A DNA stretch of 64,000 nt from Saprospiraceae bacterium (lineage in GTDB: Bacteria; Bacteroidota; Bacteroidia; Chitinophagales; Saprospiraceae). The stretch is from the NCBI GenBank assembly GCA_016706365.1, contig JADJJU010000010.1, positions 1-64,000 of the forward strand, given 5' to 3'. The notes beneath the pieces are model-generated. The model saw only the letters and a program-made list of their open reading frames with translations, did not search any database and had not been told where the DNA came from. This document shows positions 15,475 to 23,625 of this stretch, in pieces. Within the stretch, counting starts at the first letter, position 1, and the number at the start of each line of letters is the position of its first letter. A program made the position numbers and the translations under genes.

Positions 15475-16143
15475 ATGAAATACAAAACTTTGATTCGCGA
15501 GGCCATTTTACTAATCATTAGCACTATACCAATCCTGATCCTTTGGCAAATATGGAATCTCCTGCCTACTGAAATTCCATTACATTATAATTTCAAAGGG
15601 GAAGCTGATTCCTTTGGACATAAACAAACATTATTATGGTTCTTGCCTCTGACCATACTGGGTATATATGTGCTGTTACTCATAATTCCATTTGTTGATC
15701 CCAAAAAAAGAATTGCTCATGAAGGAAGCTCATTCTACAGCATACGACTGATAGTCAGTATGTTCTTAAGTGCAGTATTTATTGGCTACCTCCTGGAACT
15801 TAAAAACAGAACAGGCTTTTCTGATTTCATTTCCATTATAATTTTGGCTTTCATCGTAACATTCGGGAATTACATGCCACGACTCAAACCCAATTATTTT
15901 GTTGGAATCCGAACACCCTGGACTCTGGAGCACCCTGAAGTATGGAGCAAAACTCATCGATTCAGCGGAAGACTCTGGATGATAGTTGGCATAATATTGC
16001 TGATCATTTATGCTATATTTTACAACAGGCTTACACCTGCATTAGCTATCATTGCGATTATTTCATTGGCATTCATTTCTGTTATCTATTCATTTATTGC
16101 CTACAAAAAATTGAATGTCAAAATGGGGACTGGGAATGAATAA
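15475..16143 (+). CDS. SdpI-family membrane protein (DUF1648)
   Basis: The 222-aa membrane protein has about six hydrophobic segments. The N-terminal DUF1648 block reads LPTEIPLHYNFKGEADSFG, and the C-terminal SdpI block has NYFVGIRTPWTLEHPEVW followed by THRFSGRLW. SdpI gives immunity to the SdpC toxin in Bacillus and also signals to SdpR. No sdpC-like gene is seen nearby, so here it may serve as a general immunity or envelope-stress sensor. The spacing of 60 bp after sdpR suggests one operon. Confidence 0.9.
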   Translation: MKYKTLIREAILLIISTIPILILWQIWNLLPTEIPLHYNFKGEADSFGHKQTLLWFLPLTILGIYVLLLIIPFVDPKKRIAHEGSSFYSIRLIVSMFLSAVFIGYLLELKNRTGFSDFISIIILAFIVTFGNYMPRLKPNYFVGIRTPWTLEHPEVWSKTHRFSGRLWMIVGIILLIIYAIFYNRLTPALAIIAIISLAFISVIYSFIAYKKLNVKMGTGNE

Positions 16144-16185
16144 AACAGTAACTGGAACTTATATTGCATTCCTAAACTAATTGGC

Positions 16186-17472
16186 ATGGAAGAAATCATT
16201 CTTGACACTGAAAATTTCAAGCTGACTCAGACTGAATTTATTGTCCGGCTCCTGGTGACAGTCGGAATGGGCGGTCTGATTGGCCTGGAGCGGGAACATA
16301 CAGCTATGAATGAACCCACCAAAAGTTTTGCAGGAATCCGCACCTTTATTTTTCTCTCTCTCCTTGGATTTATGGGAGGTCTGACTTATTTCCTGTTATC
16401 TGAATGGGTATTTTTAGCAATAATAATTTCTGTTACTATTCTGACAGGTATTTCATATTGGGTCACAGCATCCAAAGGTGAAATAGGTGCCACCACAGAA
16501 TTCTCAGCTTTGATAACCTTTGTATTGGGAACATTGACAGTTCTGGGATTTATAGAACTCAGTTTGATGATTACTGTAGTGGTTGTTGTTATTTTATCTT
16601 CAAAACTGAAACTTCGAAATATTGTAGGAAGAATTACAGCTGAAGAATTCTATGATATTGTACGTTTTGTTGTCATTGCTCTCTTGATTTTTCCCTTCCT
16701 GCCGAATGAGACTTTTGGCCCCTACGATGTCCTCAATCCAAGAGAAATTGGCTGGGTCATTATTCTCACTTCCGGGCTCGGTTTTGTAGGATATCTTCTC
16801 ATGAAATTCATGGAGACTCAAAAAGGAATTTTAATCAGCGGTATAGTCGGAGGGATGGTTTCCAGTACTGCAGTAACCTGGGTTTTCTCTAAAAAGAGTA
16901 AAGAAAATGAATCTCATTCTAATAGTTGTGCCATTGCAATACTAGCAGCTTCTTCGATCAGCATCGCCAGGGTGCTGATTTGGGTATTTATTTTTAACAA
17001 ATCCCTTTTCAATCAATTGTACCCCGCCTTCATTATGATCTTTGCAGCAGCAATTGGTGTCACACTTTTCCTGTATTTCAAACGAACAGATAAAGTAAGC
17101 ATTGATTCTGAGGTAAAAAAAGGCAAACCACTTGATTTAAAAGGTGCTTTTGTTTTCGGGATTATATTTGTAGCCATCACACTTATCGTCAGCTATTCGA
17201 ATGACGTTTTTGGAGCAAGTGGAATCTTTCTTTCCAGTGCCATTGCCGGATTATCTGATATCGACGCTATTACTATTTCAGTCTCAAAACTGGCTGGTGG
17301 AAGCATCGATCTGGATCTTGCCTCCAAATCTGTCCTCATCGCCACTATCAGCAACACACTCGTAAAAATGGGCATAGGAGTCTGGGCCGGAAGTCCTTCC
17401 CTCAGAAAGCTCCTTTACATAGGATATGGTGCTGTATTTGTGGCAGCACTTATTGTATTTCTGTTATTATAG
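16186..17472 (+). CDS. MgtC/SapB and DUF4010 family membrane protein
   Basis: A 428-aa polytopic membrane protein. The MgtC-type N-terminal motif GMGGLIGLEREHTA appears at about residues 29-42, followed by FAGIRTFIFLSLLG. The C-terminal part has the DUF4010 blocks ISGIVGGMVSSTAVTW and SSAIAGLSDIDAITIS. The fusion of the two domains is common in Bacteroidota and Proteobacteria. Proposed roles are in ion or Mg homeostasis and membrane stress, but the function is not settled. It starts 42 bp after sdpI and may be co-transcribed with it. Confidence 0.88.
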   Translation: MEEIILDTENFKLTQTEFIVRLLVTVGMGGLIGLEREHTAMNEPTKSFAGIRTFIFLSLLGFMGGLTYFLLSEWVFLAIIISVTILTGISYWVTASKGEIGATTEFSALITFVLGTLTVLGFIELSLMITVVVVVILSSKLKLRNIVGRITAEEFYDIVRFVVIALLIFPFLPNETFGPYDVLNPREIGWVIILTSGLGFVGYLLMKFMETQKGILISGIVGGMVSSTAVTWVFSKKSKENESHSNSCAIAILAASSISIARVLIWVFIFNKSLFNQLYPAFIMIFAAAIGVTLFLYFKRTDKVSIDSEVKKGKPLDLKGAFVFGIIFVAITLIVSYSNDVFGASGIFLSSAIAGLSDIDAITISVSKLAGGSIDLDLASKSVLIATISNTLVKMGIGVWAGSPSLRKLLYIGYGAVFVAALIVFLLL

Positions 17473-17582
17473 TACTTCAAAAAAACGCCCGAAGTAGCTT
17501 CCAGAAACTAGCACACACAAAACCCACACCCGGCTTCTACTTTAAGTTTTTGCAGCTATTTCCGGAGATATAGTTGAAGCGA

Positions 17583-17700
17583 AGTGATGTCATTCTGTGC
17601 CTTCGGCTTGAAAGGTGATGTTTTTTCATAGTGCTGGCCATGAAAAAGTGATGTCTTTATATTTTCTTAAGCTCCGCTTTGAAAATATAAAGGTGATGGC
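17583..17700. repeat. Hairpin array 2 with GTGATGTC linkers
   Basis: Linkers lie at 17583, 17613, 17648 and 17692. The spacer segments fold back on themselves, the best being TTTATATTTTC with GAAAATATAAA (11 perfect pairs). Upstream (about 17547-17580) and downstream (to 17735) sequences also match array 3. Located between convergent mgtC-like and mutS genes. The rest of 17473-17817 is low complexity (repeated CAACTTT near 17770). Confidence 0.78.
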
Positions 17701-17817
17701 TGACGCAAAAAATAAGTGGACAACTTCTTCCCGCTGTTTTCATTGGCTGTTTAACTGGCTGTTCATTTTCAACTTTCAACTTTCAACTTTCAATTATTAC
17801 TTACTCCTTACCACTTA

Positions 17818-20457
17818 CTACTTAAGTAACTGCTTCATCTCCTGCAGCTTCATAAAACAATCAATCGGCGTCATCCCATTCAAATCCATATCTCTTATTA
17901 ATCTTGCTATCTCCTCCGCCTGTGGATCTGCCGTCTGAAAAATACTCAGTTGATACGAACTCTTGCTAGGCACCTGTTGCATTGACCTTTGCCTGGCCTT
18001 CACTGCCGTCTTATTATCATCGATAAATTTCTCCTCCAGATGAACTAATATTTCACCAGCCCTGTCTACAATCATTTTGGGCATTCCTGCCATTCTGGCC
18101 ACATGGATACCAAAGGAATGCTGACTTCCGCCCGGTACTAATTTTCTCAGGAATATCACTTTTTGTCCCACTTCTTTTGTGGCAATACTGAAGTTTTTAA
18201 TGCGGGGAAATTTCTCTGACAACTCATTCAATTCATGGTAATGCGTTGCAAACAAAGTCTTAGGATGTGCATACCCATTCGAATGCAAAAACTCCGCAAT
18301 CGACCAGGCGATGGAAATTCCATCATACGTACTCGTCCCCCGTCCTATTTCATCCAACAAAATCAGTGAACGCTCCGAGAGATTATTCATGATAGAAGCA
18401 GTTTCATTCATCTCTACCATGAAGGTTGATTCACCCGAAGAAATATTATCTGATGCGCCCACCCTTGTGAATATTTTATCTACGATAGACAAAGAAGCCG
18501 CTTTCGCCGGCACAAAAGATCCCATCTGAGCCATGAGACATATTAATGCTGTCTGTCGGAGCAATGCAGATTTACCAGCCATATTCGGTCCTGTAATGAG
18601 TAATACCTGCTGATCACTGTTCTCGAGAAATACATCGTTCGGCACATAAGATTCCCCAGGAGGAAGCTGTGCTTCAATTACAGGATGCCGGCCTTCTTTG
18701 ATATCAATTGCAAGCCCATCATTCATCTCCGGCTTAACATAATCCCGCTCCAGCGCCAGCAATGCAAATGATAATAAACAATCCAATCTTCCTACCAAAT
18801 GCCCATTATGCTGAATCGGCTGAATGAACTGTTGTACGATTCTGACTAATTCTTCAAACAATCCTGATTCCAGTTCATGAATCTTATCTTCAGCGGTCAA
18901 TATCTTAGTTTCCAGTTGCTTAAGCTCATCAGTTATATATCGTTCAGCATTGGCTAATGTTTGTTTTCTCACCCAGTTTTCAGGGATCAGATCCATGTCC
19001 TTATAACGATTGGTCACCTCCAGATAATACCCAAATACATTATTATAGCCAATTTTTAGACTTGTGATTCCTGTTGCCTGTGCTTCCTTGAGTTGAATGG
19101 CCGCCAGTGCTTCTTTGCTATGAGTAATAAGATGTCGCAGTTCATCCAGTTCCGCAGAAACGCCATCAGCAATAGTAGGTCCTTTGTGCAATTGGACAGG
19201 AGCGTCCGACCTGATATACCGGTGAATTTCCGATTGGAGTGAAGCACAAGTATTCAGCCCATCAGCAATCAAATTTATATCTGCCCGGGCACTTTCAAGC
19301 AATATTTTTTTCAATTCTTCAGTCGCTTCCAGAGATCGGCGAATCTGTAATACCTCGCGTGGATTAATCTTACCTGAAGGTACTTTTGCCACCAGGCGCT
19401 CTACATCTCCCATCTTGCGAATGATCACTCTGAGCAGATCAATTTGCTGATGATCCTGAGCGAAGTATCCAACAATCTGATGTCTTTCTTCGATTCTGTG
19501 AATATCTGTCAAAGGCAACACAATCCATTTTCTGAGCATCCGTGAACCCATCGGTGAGATCGTCTTATCCATAGTTTGATAAAACGAAGTTCCCCCTTCA
19601 TGCGCACTGTGAATCAACTCCAAATTCCGTATAGTAAAGCGATCCAGCCAAAGATATTCCTGGGCCTGCAATCTGCTGATCTGAGAGATATGTTGCAGCT
19701 GCTTATTCTCTGTCGAATTAAGATAATGTAATATCGCACCCGCTGCCGATTGAGCTGCTTCCATCTCCTCAATTCCAAATCCTTTCAGCGACAAGACCTG
19801 AAAATGCTCCAGCAATTTTTCCCTGCCAAAACTTCCGGAAAATATCCACTCCTCCAGTGGATAAGTATAAAACCCTTCACCAAACAATTTTTGAAATCTC
19901 TCCCGCTGCGATTTTTGAAAAATAATTTCCGAAGGTTTGAACCCTTGCAATAGCTTCTCAACCTGTGAATCTGAACCCTCACTCACCAGAAATTCACCTG
20001 TTGAAATATCCAGAAATGCAAGACCATGTGGCAACCCTTCCCTGCTCAGACTCACTGCTGCAAGAAAATTATTCGATTTGTGATCCAGCAATTTATCGTC
20101 AAATGCCGTACCCGGAGTAATCACTTCAGTAATTCCTCTGCGCACGATTTTCTTCTCTTTGTTTGCTTTTTCCAGTTGCTCGCAAATTGCTACCCTATAT
20201 CCCGCGCGCACCAATCTCGGCATATAAAGATCAAGTGAATGATAGGGGAATCCGGCCAGCTCCGTATCCGCTGTCCCATTGTTGCGATTCGTCAGCACTA
20301 TCCCAAGTGCATTGGAGACTTTAACCGCATCTGATCCGAAAGTTTCATAGAAATCCCCCACTCTAAAGAGCAAAATGGCATCGGCATGCTTGGCCTTCAG
20401 CTCATAATATTGGCGCATGAGCGGCGTCACCAGTTCATCTTTTTTGTCCTTTGCCAC
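17818..20457 (-). CDS. mutS: DNA mismatch repair protein MutS
   Basis: Full-length MutS of 879 aa. The mismatch-recognition motif FYE appears as FRVGDFYETFG near residue 35. The core and clamp domains follow. The ATPase domain has Walker A GPNMAGKSALL (about 622), GESTFMVEM, and Walker B LILLDEIGRGTSTYDG (about 695), then THYHEL. MutS recognises mispairs and, with MutL, starts repair. The C-terminal tail keeps the short dimerisation region (MTPIDCFMKLQEMKQLLK). The reading frame is intact over 2.6 kb, in contrast to several neighbours broken by single-base indels. It is not in an obvious operon. Confidence 0.98.
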   Translation of the reverse strand: MAKDKKDELVTPLMRQYYELKAKHADAILLFRVGDFYETFGSDAVKVSNALGIVLTNRNNGTADTELAGFPYHSLDLYMPRLVRAGYRVAICEQLEKANKEKKIVRRGITEVITPGTAFDDKLLDHKSNNFLAAVSLSREGLPHGLAFLDISTGEFLVSEGSDSQVEKLLQGFKPSEIIFQKSQRERFQKLFGEGFYTYPLEEWIFSGSFGREKLLEHFQVLSLKGFGIEEMEAAQSAAGAILHYLNSTENKQLQHISQISRLQAQEYLWLDRFTIRNLELIHSAHEGGTSFYQTMDKTISPMGSRMLRKWIVLPLTDIHRIEERHQIVGYFAQDHQQIDLLRVIIRKMGDVERLVAKVPSGKINPREVLQIRRSLEATEELKKILLESARADINLIADGLNTCASLQSEIHRYIRSDAPVQLHKGPTIADGVSAELDELRHLITHSKEALAAIQLKEAQATGITSLKIGYNNVFGYYLEVTNRYKDMDLIPENWVRKQTLANAERYITDELKQLETKILTAEDKIHELESGLFEELVRIVQQFIQPIQHNGHLVGRLDCLLSFALLALERDYVKPEMNDGLAIDIKEGRHPVIEAQLPPGESYVPNDVFLENSDQQVLLITGPNMAGKSALLRQTALICLMAQMGSFVPAKAASLSIVDKIFTRVGASDNISSGESTFMVEMNETASIMNNLSERSLILLDEIGRGTSTYDGISIAWSIAEFLHSNGYAHPKTLFATHYHELNELSEKFPRIKNFSIATKEVGQKVIFLRKLVPGGSQHSFGIHVARMAGMPKMIVDRAGEILVHLEEKFIDDNKTAVKARQRSMQQVPSKSSYQLSIFQTADPQAEEIARLIRDMDLNGMTPIDCFMKLQEMKQLLK

Positions 20458-20589
20458 GTCTATTTTTTATATGGATTTGCGATTCATCAAAAGTGATAAA
20501 GATACAGCAAACATATTTAAAAATAAATATTTGTTCAAATGCTGGCCATCACCCGACACGATGCATATGATTATTTGGGCGTGCCCCCG

Positions 20590-20636
20590 GGGTAATCTGA
20601 AATTGCAATTTTTGAATATGCAATTTCAGATTACCC
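20590..20636. repeat. REP-like palindrome with 18-bp perfect stem
   Basis: GGGTAATCTGAAATTGCA (20590-20607) pairs with its exact complement at 20619-20636, framed by C/G-rich ends and followed by TCGTGCTATCCGC. It lies in the 843-base gap between mutS and ettA, where no gene is visible. It is related in its flanks to the pair at 10612-10733. Confidence 0.7.
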
Positions 20637-20834
20637 GGGGTCGTGCTATCCGCTTTACTTCGCTCCTGCGTCACTCGTGCCCGCTCCTATCACTCACGCG
20701 AAAACCGGCTACAGGTTCTTCCCCGATTATTCCCACATTGCCGGAAGCAGCGACTAGCTATGAGCACAATTACACCTCACACAAAATTTAATTACATGTA
20801 TTTGCAGCTATTTTCGGGAATTTTGTTGTAGCGA

Positions 20835-20952
20835 GGTGATGTCTTTCTGCGGCTATGCCTTGAAAGGTGATGTTTTTTCATGGTACAAACCATAAAAAAG
20901 TGATGTCTTTAAATTTTCTTCAGCTTCGCTTTGAAAATATAAAGGTGATGGC
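20835..20952. repeat. Hairpin array 3 with GGTGATGTC linkers
   Basis: Linkers lie at 20835, 20866, 20900 and 20944. The hairpin arms include TTTTTTCATGG with CCATAAAAAA. It is nearly collinear with array 2 including the downstream AAAAAATAAGTGG block, so the two are copies of one ~170-base unit. Confidence 0.78.
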
Positions 20953-21070
20953 TAGCGCAAAAAATAAGTGGGCAACTTCTTCCTGACTGTTTACTTACAC
21001 CTTATAACTTACAACTTTCCGCACTCTGCTCGAAGTAGCTTCCAGCTACTAACACACTCACCCCCTTCAC

Positions 21071-21180
21071 CCGGCTGTTCCTTCCTATTAATTTGCAAAT
21101 TTTGTGGTAGGCGACAAGTAATGTATTTCTTCTTAGTAGTCTACATTTGAATTTGACATTTAAATTGGCAAATTTATATT
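21071..21180. repeat. Dispersed element B, copy 1 (CCGGCTGTTCC to GGCAAATTTA)
   Basis: About 110 bases here match 23212-23320 in the same orientation: CCGGCTGTTCC, TGCAAATTTT, GGCGACAAG then AATGTAT, and a final TTGGCAAATTTA. Inside are complementary words (TGCAAATTT with AAATTGGCA). It follows hairpin array 3 exactly as copy 2 follows array 4, so arrays and this element travel together. Confidence 0.65.
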
Positions 21181-21224
21181 CCATCCTCCAGGTATTACTG
21201 CACCCATGCACCCAACTCCACACC

Positions 21225-21298
21225 GGCTGTTCAGCCAGAGGCTAGAGGCCAGCAGCCAGAAGCGACTGTTCAACAAGCAACGAGCAACGAGCAACCAG
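21225..21298. repeat. GCTGTTCA / CCAGAAGC dispersed repeat
   Basis: Contains GGCTGTTCAGCC and degenerate tandem words (GCTAGAGGCCAGCAGCCAGAAGC, given here only in part: CAGCAGCCAGAAGC) followed by AGCAACGAGCAACGAGCAAC. It abuts the 3' end of ettA. Related copies lie at 13890-13950, 23365-23410, 43965-44000, 48568-48745 and 62200-62227. Confidence 0.6.
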
Positions 21299-21300
21299 CT

Positions 21301-22986
21301 TTACTGATTCTCCATCAACTTCCTGTACTTGAATTTCTTCGATCCTGCTTCTCCCAGACGCTTCTTGCGATTCTCCTCATAATCTGTGAATCCACCTTCA
21401 AAAAGTACACCTGAGCATCTCCTTCGAATGCAAGAATATGTGTAGCAACTCTGTCCAGGAACCATCTATCGTGGGAGATAATTACGGCGCAGCCTGCAAA
21501 GTTCTCTATCGCTTCCTCTAATGCCCGAAGTGTATTCACATCTATATCATTCGTAGGCTCATCAAGTAATAGCACATTGGCTTCCTGCTTCAGACACATG
21601 GCGAGGTGAAGACGATTGCGCTCACCACCTGAGAGAACTCCGCATTTCTTTTCCTGGTCCGAACCAGTAAAATTGAATTTCGAAATATAAGCTCTTGCAT
21701 TAATTTTGGTATTACCCAATTCAATCCAATCGGCCCCTCCCGAAACTACTTCATTCACTGTTTTATTAGGATCAATATCATTATGAGATTGATCCACATA
21801 ACCAATCTTGACCGTTTCACCTATTTTGATTGATCCGGAATCCGGATTTTCCTGCCCCATGATCATGCGGAATAATGTAGTTTTACCTGCACCATTTGGT
21901 CCGATAACTCCAACAATTCCTGCAGGTGGCAGACTGAATGTTAAATTTTCAATCAAAACTCTTCCACCATATCCTTTCGTAAGATCCTCAGCATCAATCA
22001 CATTGGTACCCAATCTTGGGCCACTCGGGATAAATATTTCCAGTTTGTCTTCTTTTCCTTTTCCTTCTTCCGAAGCCATTTTTTCATAGTTACTCAGACG
22101 CGCTTTCGCTTTAGCTTGACGTCCTTTAGGGTTCATTCTCACCCATTCCAACTCGTAACAATGCCTTTTGACGCTTACTTTCCTGCTTCTCTTCCAGGGC
22201 AAGTCTCTTCTGCTTCTGATCCAACCAGGATGAATAATTTCCTTCCCATGGAATTCCTTCCCCTCTGTCCAGCTCCAATATCCAGCCTGCTACATTATCA
22301 AGGAAGTACCTATCGTGCGTGACAGCGATTACGGTACCTTTATATTGCGCAAGGTGTTGCTCCAGCCAGTGAATGGATTCAGCATCAAGGTGGTTAGTAG
22401 GCTCATCGAGAAGTAGAATATCAGGATTTTGAAGTAACAGTCTGCAAAGCGCTACTCTCCTTTTTTCACCACCGGACAGTACTTTGATAGATGCATCCGG
22501 TTCCGGAACCCGAAGTGCATCCATGGCTCTGTTGAGAACATTGTCAATTTCCCAGCCATTAATGGCATCAATTTGTTCGCCCAGCTCGCCTTGTTTATTG
22601 AGCAATTTATCCATTTTGTCGGGATCCATGTAGTTCTCCTCAAGCCCCATAGCCTGATTGACATCCTCGAAGGCATTCATCAGGTCCATAATGGGTTGAA
22701 CACCTTCGCGAACTACTTCGATGACAGTTTTGGATTCATCCAGTTCCGGCTCCTGAGACAGGAATCCGATGGAGTATTGTTTTTGAAATTCAATTTTACC
22801 CTGATAGTTGGGATCCAAACCAGCTATAATTTTTAGCAAAGTGGATTTACCGGAACCATTGAGACCTATGATACCAATTTTGGCACCGTAGAAAAAGGAC
22901 AAATAAATGTTCTTTAAAATAGTCTTATTGCTGACGGGCAATGTCTTACCTACTCCCAGCATTGAAAATATGATCTTTTGATCCAT
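21301..22986 (-). CDS. ettA: Energy-dependent translational throttle protein EttA (ABC-F), frame broken twice
   Basis: Two ATP-binding cassettes are present: Walker A GLNGSGKSTLL and GPNGAGKTTLF, signatures LSGGEKRR and LSGGERNR, and Walker B LLLDEPTNHLDAES and LLLDEPTNDIDVNT. These, with the EttA-specific arm region, identify the family member that gates ribosome entry into elongation according to ATP level. The frame breaks near 22150 (one GA of a GAGAG is missing, giving RVGMGE instead of RELEWVRM) and near 21400 (a T missing from a T-run, after which FEGGFTDYEENRKKRLG continues). Repairing both gives 562 aa, the normal length, ending KLMENQ at 21301. I read this as sequencing error in a conserved gene rather than a pseudogene. 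Confidence 0.92.
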
Positions 22987-23124
22987 TGATTTAGTTTTTT
23001 GAAGCCGCAAAGGTACAATTCCCACTGCAAATCAACCTTAGAAATTGTAAAAATGGGTGATACTTGTTTTTAAAGCCTGTTTCTCAAAATTGATACATTA
23101 TATTTCGGGAAATCAGTCGTCTGA

Positions 23125-23197
23125 AGGTGATGTATTTCTGCGGCTTCGCCTTGAAATGTGATGTCTTTTCATGGGACAAGCCATGAAAAGATGATGT
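23125..23197. repeat. Hairpin array 4 with GTGATGTC linkers
   Basis: Linkers lie at 23125 and 23158, with a variant ATGATGTG at about 23190. The second spacer pairs TTTTCATGG with CCATGAAAA perfectly. It lies in the divergent region between ettA and the secreted metalloprotease-like gene. Confidence 0.72.
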
Positions 23198-23211
23198 GTT
23201 TACGCTCCTCC

Positions 23212-23320
23212 CCGGCTGTTCCAGCTTAAAATCTGCAAATTTTTCGTGAGTGGCAACAAGAAATGTATCACTCCTTTGTTGTCTATAAATGAATTTGCAG
23301 ATAAAATTGGCAAATTTACA
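23212..23320. repeat. Dispersed element B, copy 2
   Basis: Partner of 21071-21180. CAACAA and TTGTTG words around an AATGTAT core form an internal hairpin, and AAATTGGCAAATTT closes the element. The rest of 22987-23625 has another GCTAGCAGCCAGGAGCC-type repeat (about 23365-23410) and no gene. Confidence 0.65.
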
Positions 23321-23625
23321 CACTAGCCCTCTATGGTTACCTCCACCCCAACTACCACCCACACTGGCTGTTAAGCTAATAGCTAGCAGCCAGGAGCCAG
23401 AAGCGGCTGCTCAATAAGCAACGACTGTTCTCTCAAATTTTCCAATTAAAATTTCTCCATTTACCAAAAATAATATACATTTATCACCTGAGTCAGCACA
23501 AGGATTCTATCAGCTCTGACTCCTCCTCAACAATCTTTTCATCTGCAGATGAAGTCCGGACTTTCATAGAGGTTCGACTTCTCAATTCCATTAAAATCAA
23601 TTGTATTGATTCAAATGATTTGCAG

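Noticed and set aside
13660..20952. Hairpin arrays as CRISPR arrays
   Set aside because: Linkers of 6-9 bases are too short for CRISPR repeats and the spacers are self-complementary; no cas genes.
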